A stretch of 64,000 bases of DNA, taken from assembly GCF_947488715.1 (NCBI RefSeq), contig NZ_CANLAG010000004.1, positions 124,001 through 188,000 of the forward strand, given 5' to 3'. Of this stretch, positions 48,943 through 57,200 are shown one piece after another. The DNA is from an uncultured Tateyamaria sp. (GTDB lineage Bacteria > Pseudomonadota > Alphaproteobacteria > Rhodobacterales > Rhodobacteraceae). The position numbers were made by a program, and so were the translations under genes. Each line of letters opens with the position of its first letter. Position 1 is the first letter of the stretch. Below the pieces are notes generated by a model that was given only the letters and a program-made list of their open reading frames with translations, was not told the DNA's origin and searched no databases.

Positions 48943-50295
48943 TCAGATCGCGGCGGAATAGGTGCGCTCGGCTTGTGTGTCCTGCGCGGGCGTGACCAGT
49001 TGCACGGTGATCAGCCGCACCAGTGGCTGCGCCCACCGCGCAATCTCCAGCCGCGCGCCGTCCCATGTCACGGCCCCCTCAAATCGGTCGGCAATGCGGG
49101 CGATGTCGGCCATGATGCCCGCATCCGCCCGTTGTTCTGCATCCAGTGTCGCGGCGTGATAGCACATCAATTGTTCGACTAGATCGGCCTTGCGCCGGTC
49201 ATGCGTACTCAGCCCATATCCCCGCCAGATCGCGGGCGCGGCTGCGTCCACCTGGGCCGCGTATTTCCCGGTCATGGGGATGTTCTGGGCAAAGCCCTGC
49301 GGGTAGGTCGAGATCGCCGAAGCCCCCAGTCCCACCAGCCAGGGCGCGGTGTCGTCGGTATAGCCCTGAAACGACCGCCGCAGGGTGCGCGCGTGAAAGG
49401 CCCGCGCCAGCGGGTCGTCTGGTCTGGCAAAGTGATCAATGCCAATCTGAACGTACCCCTGACCCAGCAGCGTGCGCCGCGCCTGATCGAACAGCGCCAG
49501 CCGCGCCTGCGGCTTGGGCAGCGCATCGGTGGGGATCAGCGATTGCCGTTTCGACATCCACGGCACGTGGGCATAGCCAAAAAGCGCGATGCGCGCGGGC
49601 GCCATGGCAAGCGCCGCGCGCAGTGTCGCGTCCAGCGTCTGCGCCGTCTGGAACGGCAACCCATAGAGCAGATCAAAGTTCAGCGCGCCGATGCCGAGCC
49701 CGCGCAGGTCATCGACGACCCCTTGGGTCAGCGCCTGCGACTGTTCGCGCCCGATGGCGGCCTGAACCTGCGGGTCGAAATCCTGAATGCCGAGGCTCGC
49801 GCGTGACAGACCATGTCGAGCCAGCATCGCCAGCCGCGCTGGCCCCACATCCGTCGGGTCTACCTCGACCGAGAATTCGTCGATGTGGTCAAAGCCCCAG
49901 ACCGCGCGCAGCCCGGTCAAGAGCCGGTCAAGGAGCGGCGCGGACAGGATCGTCGGCGTGCCGCCACCCAGATGCAGCCGCCGCACCCGCACGCCCGCGC
50001 CAAAGCCCCTGCGCACGCGCGCAGCCTCTGCCAGAACGCGGTCGACGTAAGGCGACAGCGGTGCGTCGTTGCGGGTGCCTTGGGTCCGGCAGGCGCAGAA
50101 CCAGCACAGTCTGCGGCAAAACGGAATGTGGACATAAAGCGAAATCTCTGCATCCTCGGGGGCAGTGGATTGCCAGGTGCGCACGTGATCCGCGGTGATG
50201 TCCTCGCTGAACCAATTGGCGGGCGGATAGCTGGTAAATCGCGGCACCTTAGCGTCAAACAGCCCAAATCGGGATAGGTCGGATACATGTTTCAT
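48943..50295 (-). CDS. hemN: Oxygen-independent coproporphyrinogen III oxidase (HemN)
   Basis: A 450-residue radical-SAM enzyme that decarboxylates coproporphyrinogen III under low oxygen, supplying haem for the nearby oxidase. The iron-sulfur ligands C60, C64 and C67 are in VHIPFCRRLCWFCAC, with C69 completing the HemN pattern. LHLGGGTPTIL and GLPFQTAQTL are typical SAM-barrel segments, and the C-terminal HemN domain with TYPQGFAQN follows. The start at 50295 matches the family N-terminus. It faces fnrL across 59 bases with an FnrL box centred 42 bases before its ATG, so microaerobic activation by FnrL is expected. Confidence 0.95.
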   Translation of the reverse strand: MKHVSDLSRFGLFDAKVPRFTSYPPANWFSEDITADHVRTWQSTAPEDAEISLYVHIPFCRRLCWFCACRTQGTRNDAPLSPYVDRVLAEAARVRRGFGAGVRVRRLHLGGGTPTILSAPLLDRLLTGLRAVWGFDHIDEFSVEVDPTDVGPARLAMLARHGLSRASLGIQDFDPQVQAAIGREQSQALTQGVVDDLRGLGIGALNFDLLYGLPFQTAQTLDATLRAALAMAPARIALFGYAHVPWMSKRQSLIPTDALPKPQARLALFDQARRTLLGQGYVQIGIDHFARPDDPLARAFHARTLRRSFQGYTDDTAPWLVGLGASAISTYPQGFAQNIPMTGKYAAQVDAAAPAIWRGYGLSTHDRRKADLVEQLMCYHAATLDAEQRADAGIMADIARIADRFEGAVTWDGARLEIARWAQPLVRLITVQLVTPAQDTQAERTYSAAI

Positions 50296-50329
50296 ATGCC
50301 CATCGTGCCCTTATGCGGCGCCCTGCGCT

Positions 50330-50343
50330 TTGACCCAGATCAA
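50330..50343. promoter_or_regulatory. FnrL box between hemN and fnrL
   Basis: TTGACCCAGATCAA matches the FNR consensus TTGAT-N4-ATCAA at nine of ten positions. It is 35 bases from the hemN start codon and ends 11 bases before the fnrL start, touching the fnrL ribosome-binding region (AAAGGGG). It could activate hemN while repressing fnrL. Confidence 0.85.
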
Positions 50344-50354
50344 AGGGGCGCGCG

Positions 50355-51095
50355 ATGACTGTGTCATTGGCTGCGGCACCCTCTTGTTCCAGTTGTCCGA
50401 TCCGGCACCGCGCGGTTTGTGCGCGCTGTGATGACGACGAATTGGTGCGGCTGAACGAGATCAAGTTCTACAAGACCTATGCCGCCGGACAGACCATCGC
50501 GATGCGCGGCGACGCGCTGGACGTGGTGGCGTCGGTGGTGTCGGGGACTGCCACGCTGGAACGCGCGATCGAGGATGGGCGCACGCAGATGGTGGGCCTG
50601 TTGCTGCCGTCGGATTTCATCGGCAGGCCGGGGCGGGCGACGTTGCAATATGATGTGACGGCGGTGTCTGACGTGACGCTCTGCTGTTTCCAACGCAAAC
50701 CGTTCGAGGCGCTGCTGATCGAGATCCCGCATGTGCAGGAACGCTTGCTCGAGATGGCGCTGGACGAGCTGGACGCGGCGCGCGACTGGATGCTTTTGTT
50801 GGGGCGCAAGACCGCGCGGGAAAAGATTGCGAGCCTGCTGATGCTGATGGCCAAGCGGACGATGCACCCCGACGGTCAGGTGATGGGGGACACCTCGCGG
50901 CTCGAGCTGCCGATCAGCCGCGAGACGATGGCGAATTTCCTTGGCCTGACGATTGAGACGGTGAGCCGTCAGTTCACCGGGCTGCGCAAGGACGGGGTGA
51001 TTGCGCTGGATGGCAACCGGGTGGTGCACATTCCCGATCTTGAGACATTGCTGATGGAAACCGGCGATGACAGCGACGGCGGACCGCTGATCTAG
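50355..51095 (+). CDS. fnrL: Crp/Fnr-family oxygen sensor FnrL
   Basis: A 246-residue Fnr-type activator. The N-terminal cysteines C11-X2-C14-X7-C22 plus an internal Cys in VTLCCFQRKP provide the four ligands for an oxygen-sensitive 4Fe-4S cluster, as in FnrL of Rhodobacter. The cNMP-like sensor barrel is followed by the long dimer helix and an HTH with ISRETMANFLGLTIETVSRQFTGL, whose recognition helix has the E-x-x-SR pattern that reads TTGAT. Neighbours hemN, uspA, ccoNOQP and ccoGHIS all carry matching boxes. The start at 50355 follows AAAGGGG. Oxygen sensing is inferred from the ligands; the regulon is read from the boxes. Confidence 0.96.
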   Translation: MTVSLAAAPSCSSCPIRHRAVCARCDDDELVRLNEIKFYKTYAAGQTIAMRGDALDVVASVVSGTATLERAIEDGRTQMVGLLLPSDFIGRPGRATLQYDVTAVSDVTLCCFQRKPFEALLIEIPHVQERLLEMALDELDAARDWMLLLGRKTAREKIASLLMLMAKRTMHPDGQVMGDTSRLELPISRETMANFLGLTIETVSRQFTGLRKDGVIALDGNRVVHIPDLETLLMETGDDSDGGPLI

Positions 51096-51101
51096 GCGGG
51101 A

Positions 51102-51115
51102 TTGACCCACATCAA
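51102..51115 (+). promoter_or_regulatory. FnrL box upstream of uspA
   Basis: TTGACCCACATCAA matches the FNR consensus at nine of ten positions. It is centred 65 bases before the uspA start, allowing a class II promoter start site about 41 bases downstream. Confidence 0.82.
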
Positions 51116-51173
51116 CGCGAAGGCGCGCGCGGGCGGCTAGACCTCCTCTTGGACACCAAGAAGGAGGACCATC

Positions 51174-51581
51174 ATGTATACCAATATCCTGATCCCGGTT
51201 GCGTTCGAGGAAGGGCGCGATGTCGACGGCGCCGTCACCGTGGCGCGCACGCTGGCCGCGACGGGCGCGCACATCACCTTTCTGCATGTGATGGAGCAGA
51301 TGCCCGTTTATGCGACTGAGTTTGTGCCCGTCGATATGATGGCGCAAACCAAGGACAAGGTTGGCGCGCGTCTGCGCGAGTTGGCGGAGACGCTGGAGGG
51401 CGCGCGCACAGCCGTGACCGAAGGGCCCTCGGGGCGGGGCATCACCAACTGGGCCGAAGAGAACGGTGCCGATTGCATCATCATCGCCTCGCATCGGCCC
51501 GTGATGTCTGACCTGCTGTTGGGATCCACCGCGGCCTGGGTCGTGCGGCATGCGCAATGCGCGGTGCATGTGATCCGATAA
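51174..51581 (+). CDS. Universal stress protein UspA family
   Basis: A 135-residue single Usp domain. MYTNILIPVAFEEGRDVDGAV opens the fold, ITFLHVMEQMPVY follows, and DCIIIASHRPVMSDLLLGSTAAWVVRHAQCAVHVIR contains the region equivalent to the ATP-binding G-x2-G-x9-G(S/T) motif, here reduced (SHRP...LGSTAAW). It is preceded by GAAGGAGG. Usp genes are commonly placed beside ccoNOQP and fnrL in the Rhodobacteraceae, and the upstream FnrL box suggests induction at low oxygen. The molecular role is unknown beyond stress survival in related bacteria. Confidence 0.92.
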   Translation: MYTNILIPVAFEEGRDVDGAVTVARTLAATGAHITFLHVMEQMPVYATEFVPVDMMAQTKDKVGARLRELAETLEGARTAVTEGPSGRGITNWAEENGADCIIIASHRPVMSDLLLGSTAAWVVRHAQCAVHVIR

Positions 51582-51591
51582 TCGCCGCCGC

Positions 51592-51605
51592 TTGATCCAG
51601 ATCAA
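51592..51605 (+). promoter_or_regulatory. FnrL box upstream of ccoNOQP
   Basis: TTGATCCAGATCAA is a perfect match to TTGAT-N4-ATCAA, 129 bases upstream of the ccoN start. It should give strong oxygen-responsive activation of the oxidase operon. Confidence 0.9.
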
Positions 51606-51734
51606 CGCGGGCCGGGTCAGGCCACCCTATCACCCAAACTGCGAACAGGTGCGCTGTCCCCGCGGGGACAGTGCGAAGACGCGCAGGAAGCGCACAGCGA
51701 GGTTAACGCTGTGCGCATATGCAAAGGACAGACG

Positions 51735-53336
51735 ATGTGGGACTACGTTAAACTCATTTTGCTGGGCCTTGTCGCCGTTTTGGCCGCCATTGGCGCGGAT
51801 TGGGGACATGACCTGGCCTATAAGGTGCACGCGGCGCTGATCATGGTGATCGCGGCGGCGATGTTCATCTGGCAGGTGCGCCAGCTCGACACCGCGCCCA
51901 GCACGGCAGACACCAGCGGCTATATGGACGGGGTGATCCGCGCAGGCGTGATCGCCACGGGGTTCTGGGGCGTCGTGGGCTTTCTTGTGGGCGTGGTGAT
52001 CGCGTTCCAACTGGCCTTTCCGGCGCTGAATTTCGACTGGGGCCAGCCGTTTACCAACTTTGGCCGCCTGCGCCCGCTGCACACAAGTGCGGTGATCTTT
52101 GCCTTTGGCGGCAACGCGCTGATCATGTCGTCGTTCTATATCGTGCAGCGGACCTGTGGCGCGCGCCTTTGGGGCGGGAACCTCGCGTGGTTCGTGTTCT
52201 GGGGCTATCAGCTGTTCATCGTGCTGGCCGCGACCGGTTATGTTCTGGGGGCCACGCAGTCCAAGGAATATGCGGAGCCGGAATGGTATGTGGACATCTG
52301 GCTGACCATCGTTTGGGTCGCGTTCCTCGCCGTCTATCTGGGCACGATCTTTCGCCGGCAGGAAAAGCATATCTATGTGGCGAACTGGTTCCTACTGAGT
52401 TTCATCATCACGGTTGCGATGCTGCATATCGTGAACAACCTGAGCATTCCGGTGTCTCTGCTGGGGTCGAAATCCGTGCAGGTGTTTTCGGGCGTGCAGG
52501 ATGCGATGACGCAGTGGTGGTACGGCCACAATGCCGTCGGCTTTTTCCTGACTGCCGGGTTCCTCGGCATGATGTATTACTTTGTCCCGAAGCAGGCCGA
52601 GCGGCCGGTTTACAGCTATAAACTCAGCATCATCCACTTCTGGGCGCTGATCTTTCTCTATATCTGGGCGGGTCCGCACCACTTGCACTACACTGCGCTG
52701 CCGGACTGGGCATCCACCCTGGGCATGGTGTTCTCGATCATCCTGTGGATGCCCTCGTGGGGCGGGATGATCAACGGCCTGATGACGCTGCAAGGCGCGT
52801 GGGACAAGCTGCGCACCGATCCGATCATCCGGATGATGGTGATTTCGCTGGCCTTCTACGGCATGTCCACTTTTGAGGGGCCGATGATGTCGATCCGGGC
52901 GGTGAACTCGCTGTCGCATTACACCGACTGGACCATTGGGCACGTGCATTCCGGCGCGCTTGGCTGGAACGGGATGATCACCTTTGGCGCGCTCTATTTC
53001 CTGACGCCGCGCCTGTGGGGCCGGGCGCAGATGTATTCGATGAAGGCGATCGACTGGCACTTCTGGCTCGCGACCATCGGCATCGTTCTTTACGCCGCGT
53101 CCATGTGGGTGACCGGCATCATGGAGGGCCTGATGTGGCGCGAAGTGGATGCGCAGGGCTTCCTCGTGAACTCTTTCGCCGACACGGTCAGCGCCAAGTT
53201 CCCGATGTACGTGGTGCGCGGGCTGGGCGGGGTTCTCTACCTCGCGGGCGGTGTGATCATGGTGTGGAACATGTGGATGACCATCCGGGGCGGCAAGCCC
53301 GTGGCCGTCACCACCCCCACCCCCCAAGCCGCATAA
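51735..53336 (+). CDS. ccoN: cbb3-type cytochrome c oxidase subunit I (CcoN)
   Basis: A 533-residue, roughly twelve-helix haem-copper oxidase subunit that binds haem b, haem b3 and CuB and reduces oxygen at high affinity. Recognisable are [15 protein letters not shown] (low-spin haem ligand region), [19 protein letters not shown] and [17 protein letters not shown] (CuB histidines), and [23 protein letters not shown] near the high-spin haem ligand. The start at 51735 is chosen because WDYVKL begins the family. It is first in ccoNOQP with 12 bases to ccoO. Confidence 0.98.
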   Translation: MWDYVKLILLGLVAVLAAIGADWGHDLAYKVHAALIMVIAAAMFIWQVRQLDTAPSTADTSGYMDGVIRAGVIATGFWGVVGFLVGVVIAFQLAFPALNFDWGQPFTNFGRLRPLHTSAVIFAFGGNALIMSSFYIVQRTCGARLWGGNLAWFVFWGYQLFIVLAATGYVLGATQSKEYAEPEWYVDIWLTIVWVAFLAVYLGTIFRRQEKHIYVANWFLLSFIITVAMLHIVNNLSIPVSLLGSKSVQVFSGVQDAMTQWWYGHNAVGFFLTAGFLGMMYYFVPKQAERPVYSYKLSIIHFWALIFLYIWAGPHHLHYTALPDWASTLGMVFSIILWMPSWGGMINGLMTLQGAWDKLRTDPIIRMMVISLAFYGMSTFEGPMMSIRAVNSLSHYTDWTIGHVHSGALGWNGMITFGALYFLTPRLWGRAQMYSMKAIDWHFWLATIGIVLYAASMWVTGIMEGLMWREVDAQGFLVNSFADTVSAKFPMYVVRGLGGVLYLAGGVIMVWNMWMTIRGGKPVAVTTPTPQAA

Positions 53337-53348
53337 AGGAGAGAGATC

Positions 53349-54074
53349 ATGGGATTTCTTCAAAAACACCAGGTGCTGGAACGCAGCCCGACGCTTTTGT
53401 TCATCTTTTCGCTGCTGGTGGTGACCATTGGCGGCATCGTGGAGATCGCGCCGCTGTTCTACCTTGAGAACACCATCGAAGAGGTGGACGGCGTGCGGCC
53501 CTATAGCCCGCTGGAGCTGGCCGGGCGCGACATCTACATCCGCGAGGGGTGTTATGTGTGCCACAGCCAGATGATCCGCCCGATGCGGGACGAGGTGGAA
53601 CGGTACGGGCATTATTCCTTGGCCGCAGAGTCGAAATACGACCACCCGTTTCAGTGGGGGTCAAAACGGACGGGGCCGGACCTGGCTCGTGTGGGCGGGC
53701 GGTATTCGGATGCCTGGCATGTGGACCACCTGAACGACCCGCAATCGGTGGTGCCGGAATCGATCATGCCGAAATACGCCTTTCTGGGCCGGACGGTGAT
53801 CGACGGCGACCAGATCGCGGCGCTGCTGAAAACGCACCGCTTTGTGGGCGTGCCTTACACGGATGCGATGATCGACGCGGCAGAGGCCGATTTCCGGGCG
53901 CAGGCCGATCCGGATGCGGATTGGGACGGGGTGATCGAACGCTATCCCGGTGCGGTGGTCGCCAACTTCGATGGGCAGCCCGAACTGACCGAGATGGACG
54001 CGCTGATTGCGTATTTGCAAATGCTGGGCACGCTGGTCGATTTTTCGACCTTCACCCCCGATGCCAGCCGATAG
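53349..54074 (+). CDS. ccoO: cbb3-type oxidase monohaem cytochrome subunit (CcoO)
   Basis: A 241-residue membrane-anchored cytochrome c. One N-terminal helix ([23 protein letters not shown]) anchors it to the inner membrane, and the haem c site C68-x-x-C71-H72 is in [36 protein letters not shown] and the distal methionine region ([10 protein letters not shown]) are typical. It shuttles electrons from CcoP to CcoN. AGGAGAG precedes the start and the CcoQ gene follows after nine bases. Confidence 0.98.
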   Translation: MGFLQKHQVLERSPTLLFIFSLLVVTIGGIVEIAPLFYLENTIEEVDGVRPYSPLELAGRDIYIREGCYVCHSQMIRPMRDEVERYGHYSLAAESKYDHPFQWGSKRTGPDLARVGGRYSDAWHVDHLNDPQSVVPESIMPKYAFLGRTVIDGDQIAALLKTHRFVGVPYTDAMIDAAEADFRAQADPDADWDGVIERYPGAVVANFDGQPELTEMDALIAYLQMLGTLVDFSTFTPDASR

Positions 54075-54083
54075 GAGGCAAAG

Positions 54084-54275
54084 ATGGAAACCTATACCTT
54101 TCTGCGTGAGCTGGCGGACAGCTGGGTGCTGCTGGCCATGGTGATTTTCTATGTCACCGCTTGCCTTTGGGCGTTCCGCCCCGGTGCACGGCCCGCCAAC
54201 GAAGAGGCCGCGCGCATCCCCTTTCGACATGACGCTGCGGCCCCGGCCCAGCCCCAGGACCCGGAGGCCAAGTGA
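54084..54275 (+). CDS. ccoQ: cbb3-type oxidase assembly/stability subunit (CcoQ)
   Basis: A 63-residue protein with one membrane helix (WVLLAMVIFYVTACLWAF), followed by a short charged tail typical of CcoQ (RPANEEAARIPF). CcoQ is needed for stability of the oxidase in related bacteria. The gene sits between ccoO and ccoP; its stop overlaps the first base of the ccoP ATG (TGATG). GGAGG precedes its start. Low sequence conservation is usual for CcoQ, so the call relies on position and helix. Confidence 0.92.
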   Translation: METYTFLRELADSWVLLAMVIFYVTACLWAFRPGARPANEEAARIPFRHDAAAPAQPQDPEAK

Positions 54276-55138
54276 TGGCGGACAAGGATATCGATCAGGT
54301 GACTGGCACCGACACCACCGGCCACGAATGGGACGGCATCAAGGAGCTGAACAACCCTTTGCCGCGCTGGTGGCTGTGGACGTTCTACGGGACGGTTGCG
54401 TGGGGGTTGGTCTATACGGTGGCGTTCCCGGCCTGGCCGTTGGTCAATTCGGCGACGGCGGGCCTCTTGGGCTATTCCACGCGGGCCGAGGTGGCCGAGC
54501 AGATTGCCGCGGTGGATGCGCAGAATGCCCAAGTGGCGGGGCGTTTGGCCACGGCGGATCTGGCGACGCTTGCGCCTGATGACCCGGCGCATCGCTACGG
54601 GGTTGCGGGTGGCGCGTCGGTGTTCGCCTCGCATTGTTCGCAGTGCCATGGATCGGGGGCGGCGGGGGCCAAGGGCTATCCCAACCTGCTGGATGACGAT
54701 TGGCTGTGGGGCGGCGATCTGGAGGCGATCGAGTACACGGTGCGCCATGGCATCCGCAACGAGGTGGACGCCGATGCGCGCTGGTCCGAGATGCCGGCCT
54801 TTGGCGAGATCCTGGAGGACGCAGAGATCGCGGCCACGGTGGAATACGTGCTGCAATTGTCGGGGCAGGACCATGATGCGGGTCTGGCCGGGCAGGGCGC
54901 GGTGCTGTTCGAGGAACAGTGCAGCGCGTGCCACGGTGAGGCGGGCGAGGGGATCCGTGATCTGGGTGCGCCGCGCCTGAGCGATGCGATCTGGCTTTAT
55001 GGCGGGGACCGCGAGACGCTGACGCAGACCATCACCTATTCCCGCTTTGGTGTGATGCCCCCCTGGGGCGCGCGTCTGGACGAAGACGAGATCAAGGCGG
55101 TGACCTTGTATCTGCACCAGTTGGGCGGCGGCGAATAG
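54275..55138 (+). CDS. ccoP: cbb3-type oxidase dihaem cytochrome subunit (CcoP)
   Basis: A 287-residue membrane-anchored dihaem cytochrome c. The anchor helix is in WWLWTFYGTVAWGLVYTVAFP, and two haem c sites are visible: C121-x-x-C124-H125 (CSQCHGSG) and C216-x-x-C219-H220 (CSACHGEAG). It receives electrons from the cytochrome c pool and passes them to CcoO. The ATG at 54275 is chosen because it overlaps the ccoQ stop and gives the usual ADKDID start; GTG at 54272 is an alternative. The operon ends here, with a GC-rich stem-loop after it. Confidence 0.97.
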   Translation: MADKDIDQVTGTDTTGHEWDGIKELNNPLPRWWLWTFYGTVAWGLVYTVAFPAWPLVNSATAGLLGYSTRAEVAEQIAAVDAQNAQVAGRLATADLATLAPDDPAHRYGVAGGASVFASHCSQCHGSGAAGAKGYPNLLDDDWLWGGDLEAIEYTVRHGIRNEVDADARWSEMPAFGEILEDAEIAATVEYVLQLSGQDHDAGLAGQGAVLFEEQCSACHGEAGEGIRDLGAPRLSDAIWLYGGDRETLTQTITYSRFGVMPPWGARLDEDEIKAVTLYLHQLGGGE

Positions 55139-55152
55139 CCCCGCCCCTGCGT

Positions 55153-55178
55153 GGCGCGCGTTCGGAGGAGGGCGCGCC
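55153..55178 (+). terminator. Stem-loop after ccoP
   Basis: GGCGCGC (55153-55159) pairs with GCGCGCC (55172-55178) over seven base pairs, with a 12-base loop, 14 bases after the ccoP stop. No T-tract follows. Confidence 0.45.
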
Positions 55179-55244
55179 CCGGTTCCGGTCCCCGTCCTGT
55201 TCGTACCTAGCGGGGGCCGGAATTCTCTGATTTGCGTCGTGCCG

Positions 55245-55258
55245 TTGATCCAGATCAA
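55245..55258 (+). promoter_or_regulatory. FnrL box upstream of ccoGHIS
   Basis: TTGATCCAGATCAA, identical to the ccoN box, is centred 59 bases before the ccoG start. A transcription start 41 bases downstream would leave a short leader of about 18 bases. Confidence 0.9.
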
Positions 55259-55310
55259 GGACGCGGGCGGCGTGTCGGCCCATGGTCGGGCCACGAACAG
55301 GACAAATGAC

Positions 55311-56741
55311 ATGCCACAAGACGCAGCCCCTCCGCCGCTCTATGCCCCGCGCGAGCCTATCTTTCCGCGCCGGGTCAAGGGCACATTCCGCACGCTGAAA
55401 TGGTGGATCATGGGGGTGACCCTCGCGATCTACTACCTGACCCCGTGGATCCGCTGGGACCGGGGGCCGAACCTGCCGGATCAGGCGGTGCTGATCGATA
55501 TGGCCGGGCGGCGGTTCTATTTCTTCTGGATCGAGATCTGGCCACATGAGTTCTATTTCGTGGCCGGTCTCTTGATCATGGCGGGGCTGGGCCTGTTCCT
55601 CTTTACGTCCGCGCTGGGCCGGGTCTGGTGCGGCTATGCCTGTCCGCAGACGGTGTGGACCGACCTTTTCATCCTCGTGGAACGCTGGATCGAGGGCGAC
55701 CGCAATGCGCGGGTGCGCCTGTGGAATGCAGGCTGGTCAGCGCGCAAGCTGCGCCTGCGGGTGACCAAGTGGGCCGTGTGGTTCGTGATTGCCATGGCCA
55801 CGGGCGGGGCCTGGGTGTTCTATTTCGCGGATGCGCCGACGCTGGCGCGCGATCTGGTGACGTTTGATGCGCCGCTGGTGGCCTATTCCACCATCCTCGT
55901 GCTGACCGCGACCACCTTTGTGTTCGGCGGGTTCATGCGCGAGCAGGTCTGCAACTACATGTGCCCGTGGCCGCGCATTCAGGCGGCGATGATGGACGAA
56001 AGCACGCTGACTGTCGCCTATCGCCACTGGCGGGGAGAGCCGCGGGGCAAACACCGCAAGGCCGAAGGGGCGGACAAGCTTGGCGACTGCATCGACTGTA
56101 TGGCCTGCGTGAATGTTTGCCCGGCGGGCATCGACATCCGCGACGGGCAGCAGATGGAGTGTATCACCTGCGCGCTGTGCATTGACGCCTGCGACGAGGT
56201 GATGGCGCGGATCGGCAAGCCGCGTGGCCTGATCGATTATCTCGCACTGTCGGACGAGGCGGCAGAGACCCAAGGGGCGCAGCCGCGCCCGATCTGGCAG
56301 CACGTGCTGCGCCCGCGCACGGTCCTTTATACCGCGATGTGGGCGCTGATCGGGGTGGCGCTGGTCTATGCGCTGTTTATCCGGTCGGACATCGACATGA
56401 CGGTGGAGCCGGTGCGGAACCCGCAATTCGTGACCCTGTCGGACGGGTCGGTGCGCAACACCTACACGCTGCGCATCCGCAACCTGACGGCGGAGGACCG
56501 GGAGTTTCGCGTCATGCTGACCTCGGACGAGATCCTGCGCATCGATGTGGAGGCAGAGGGCCGGGTGCCCAACCATGTGGCCGTGCCCGCCAACGAGACA
56601 TTGCAGGCGCGTGTGTATGTCATCGCCCGCCCGCAGGATGCCGCCGCCGCGCAAGCCACGACCGACCTGCGGTTGTGGGTCGAGGATGTGGAAACGGACG
56701 ACCGGGCCGGTGTGGCCACCATTTTCAACGGAAAGGGCTGA
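55311..56741 (+). CDS. ccoG: Cytochrome oxidase accessory ferredoxin-like protein CcoG (RdxA)
   Basis: A 476-residue polyferredoxin-like membrane protein. A cysteine pair in CGYACPQTVW and two 4Fe-4S motifs in CIDCMACVNVCPAG and CITCALCIDACDE are visible, with about five helices around them and a C-terminal Ig-like periplasmic domain (RNTYTLRIRNLTAED). CcoG is implicated in reducing copper for cbb3 oxidase assembly in related bacteria. The start at 55311 is preferred over an earlier in-frame ATG that would overlap the FnrL box. The ccoH gene follows after three bases. Confidence 0.96.
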   Translation: MPQDAAPPPLYAPREPIFPRRVKGTFRTLKWWIMGVTLAIYYLTPWIRWDRGPNLPDQAVLIDMAGRRFYFFWIEIWPHEFYFVAGLLIMAGLGLFLFTSALGRVWCGYACPQTVWTDLFILVERWIEGDRNARVRLWNAGWSARKLRLRVTKWAVWFVIAMATGGAWVFYFADAPTLARDLVTFDAPLVAYSTILVLTATTFVFGGFMREQVCNYMCPWPRIQAAMMDESTLTVAYRHWRGEPRGKHRKAEGADKLGDCIDCMACVNVCPAGIDIRDGQQMECITCALCIDACDEVMARIGKPRGLIDYLALSDEAAETQGAQPRPIWQHVLRPRTVLYTAMWALIGVALVYALFIRSDIDMTVEPVRNPQFVTLSDGSVRNTYTLRIRNLTAEDREFRVMLTSDEILRIDVEAEGRVPNHVAVPANETLQARVYVIARPQDAAAAQATTDLRLWVEDVETDDRAGVATIFNGKG

Positions 56742-56744
56742 GAG

Positions 56745-57200
56745 ATGATCCGGGAGCTTAACGGCTGGCATGTGCTGGCGATTTTTGGCAGCGCGTTTGC
56801 GGTGATCATCGGGGTCAACCTGACGCTGGCCTTTCAGGCGGTCGCAACCTTTCCGGGATTGGAGACGCGCAATTCCTATGTGGTGAGCCAGGCGTTCGAG
56901 GCGGACCGCGCCGCGCAAGAGGCGCTGGGCTGGGACGTGCGGGCCGAGGTCGGGGGCGGTGCGCTGCTGCTGTCTATCGATGATGCAGTGGGGCCGGTGG
57001 TGCCGCATGTGACGGCGGCCACGCTGGGGCGCGCGACCCATGTGGGGGCCGATATCACGCCGGTCTTCCGCCATGATGGCCTGCGGTTCGTGGCCGATAT
57101 TCCAGAACTGGCGCCCGGCAACTGGAACCTGCGGCTTGAGGCCGTGGCGCCGGATGGCACGCGGTTTCGTCAGCGCATCGTGTTGCGGGTGCCGGCATGA
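56745..57200 (+). CDS. ccoH: cbb3 oxidase assembly protein CcoH (FixH)
   Basis: A 151-residue FixH-family protein with one N-terminal helix (HVLAIFGSAFAVIIGVNLTLAFQAVATF) and a periplasmic domain ending in GNWNLRLEAVAPDGTRFRQRIVLRVP. SYVVSQAFEADRAAQEALGW is the characteristic FixH stretch. It is needed for assembly or stability of the oxidase in studied species. It lies between ccoG and ccoI, overlapping the ccoI start by four bases (ATGA). Confidence 0.95.
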   Translation: MIRELNGWHVLAIFGSAFAVIIGVNLTLAFQAVATFPGLETRNSYVVSQAFEADRAAQEALGWDVRAEVGGGALLLSIDDAVGPVVPHVTAATLGRATHVGADITPVFRHDGLRFVADIPELAPGNWNLRLEAVAPDGTRFRQRIVLRVPA

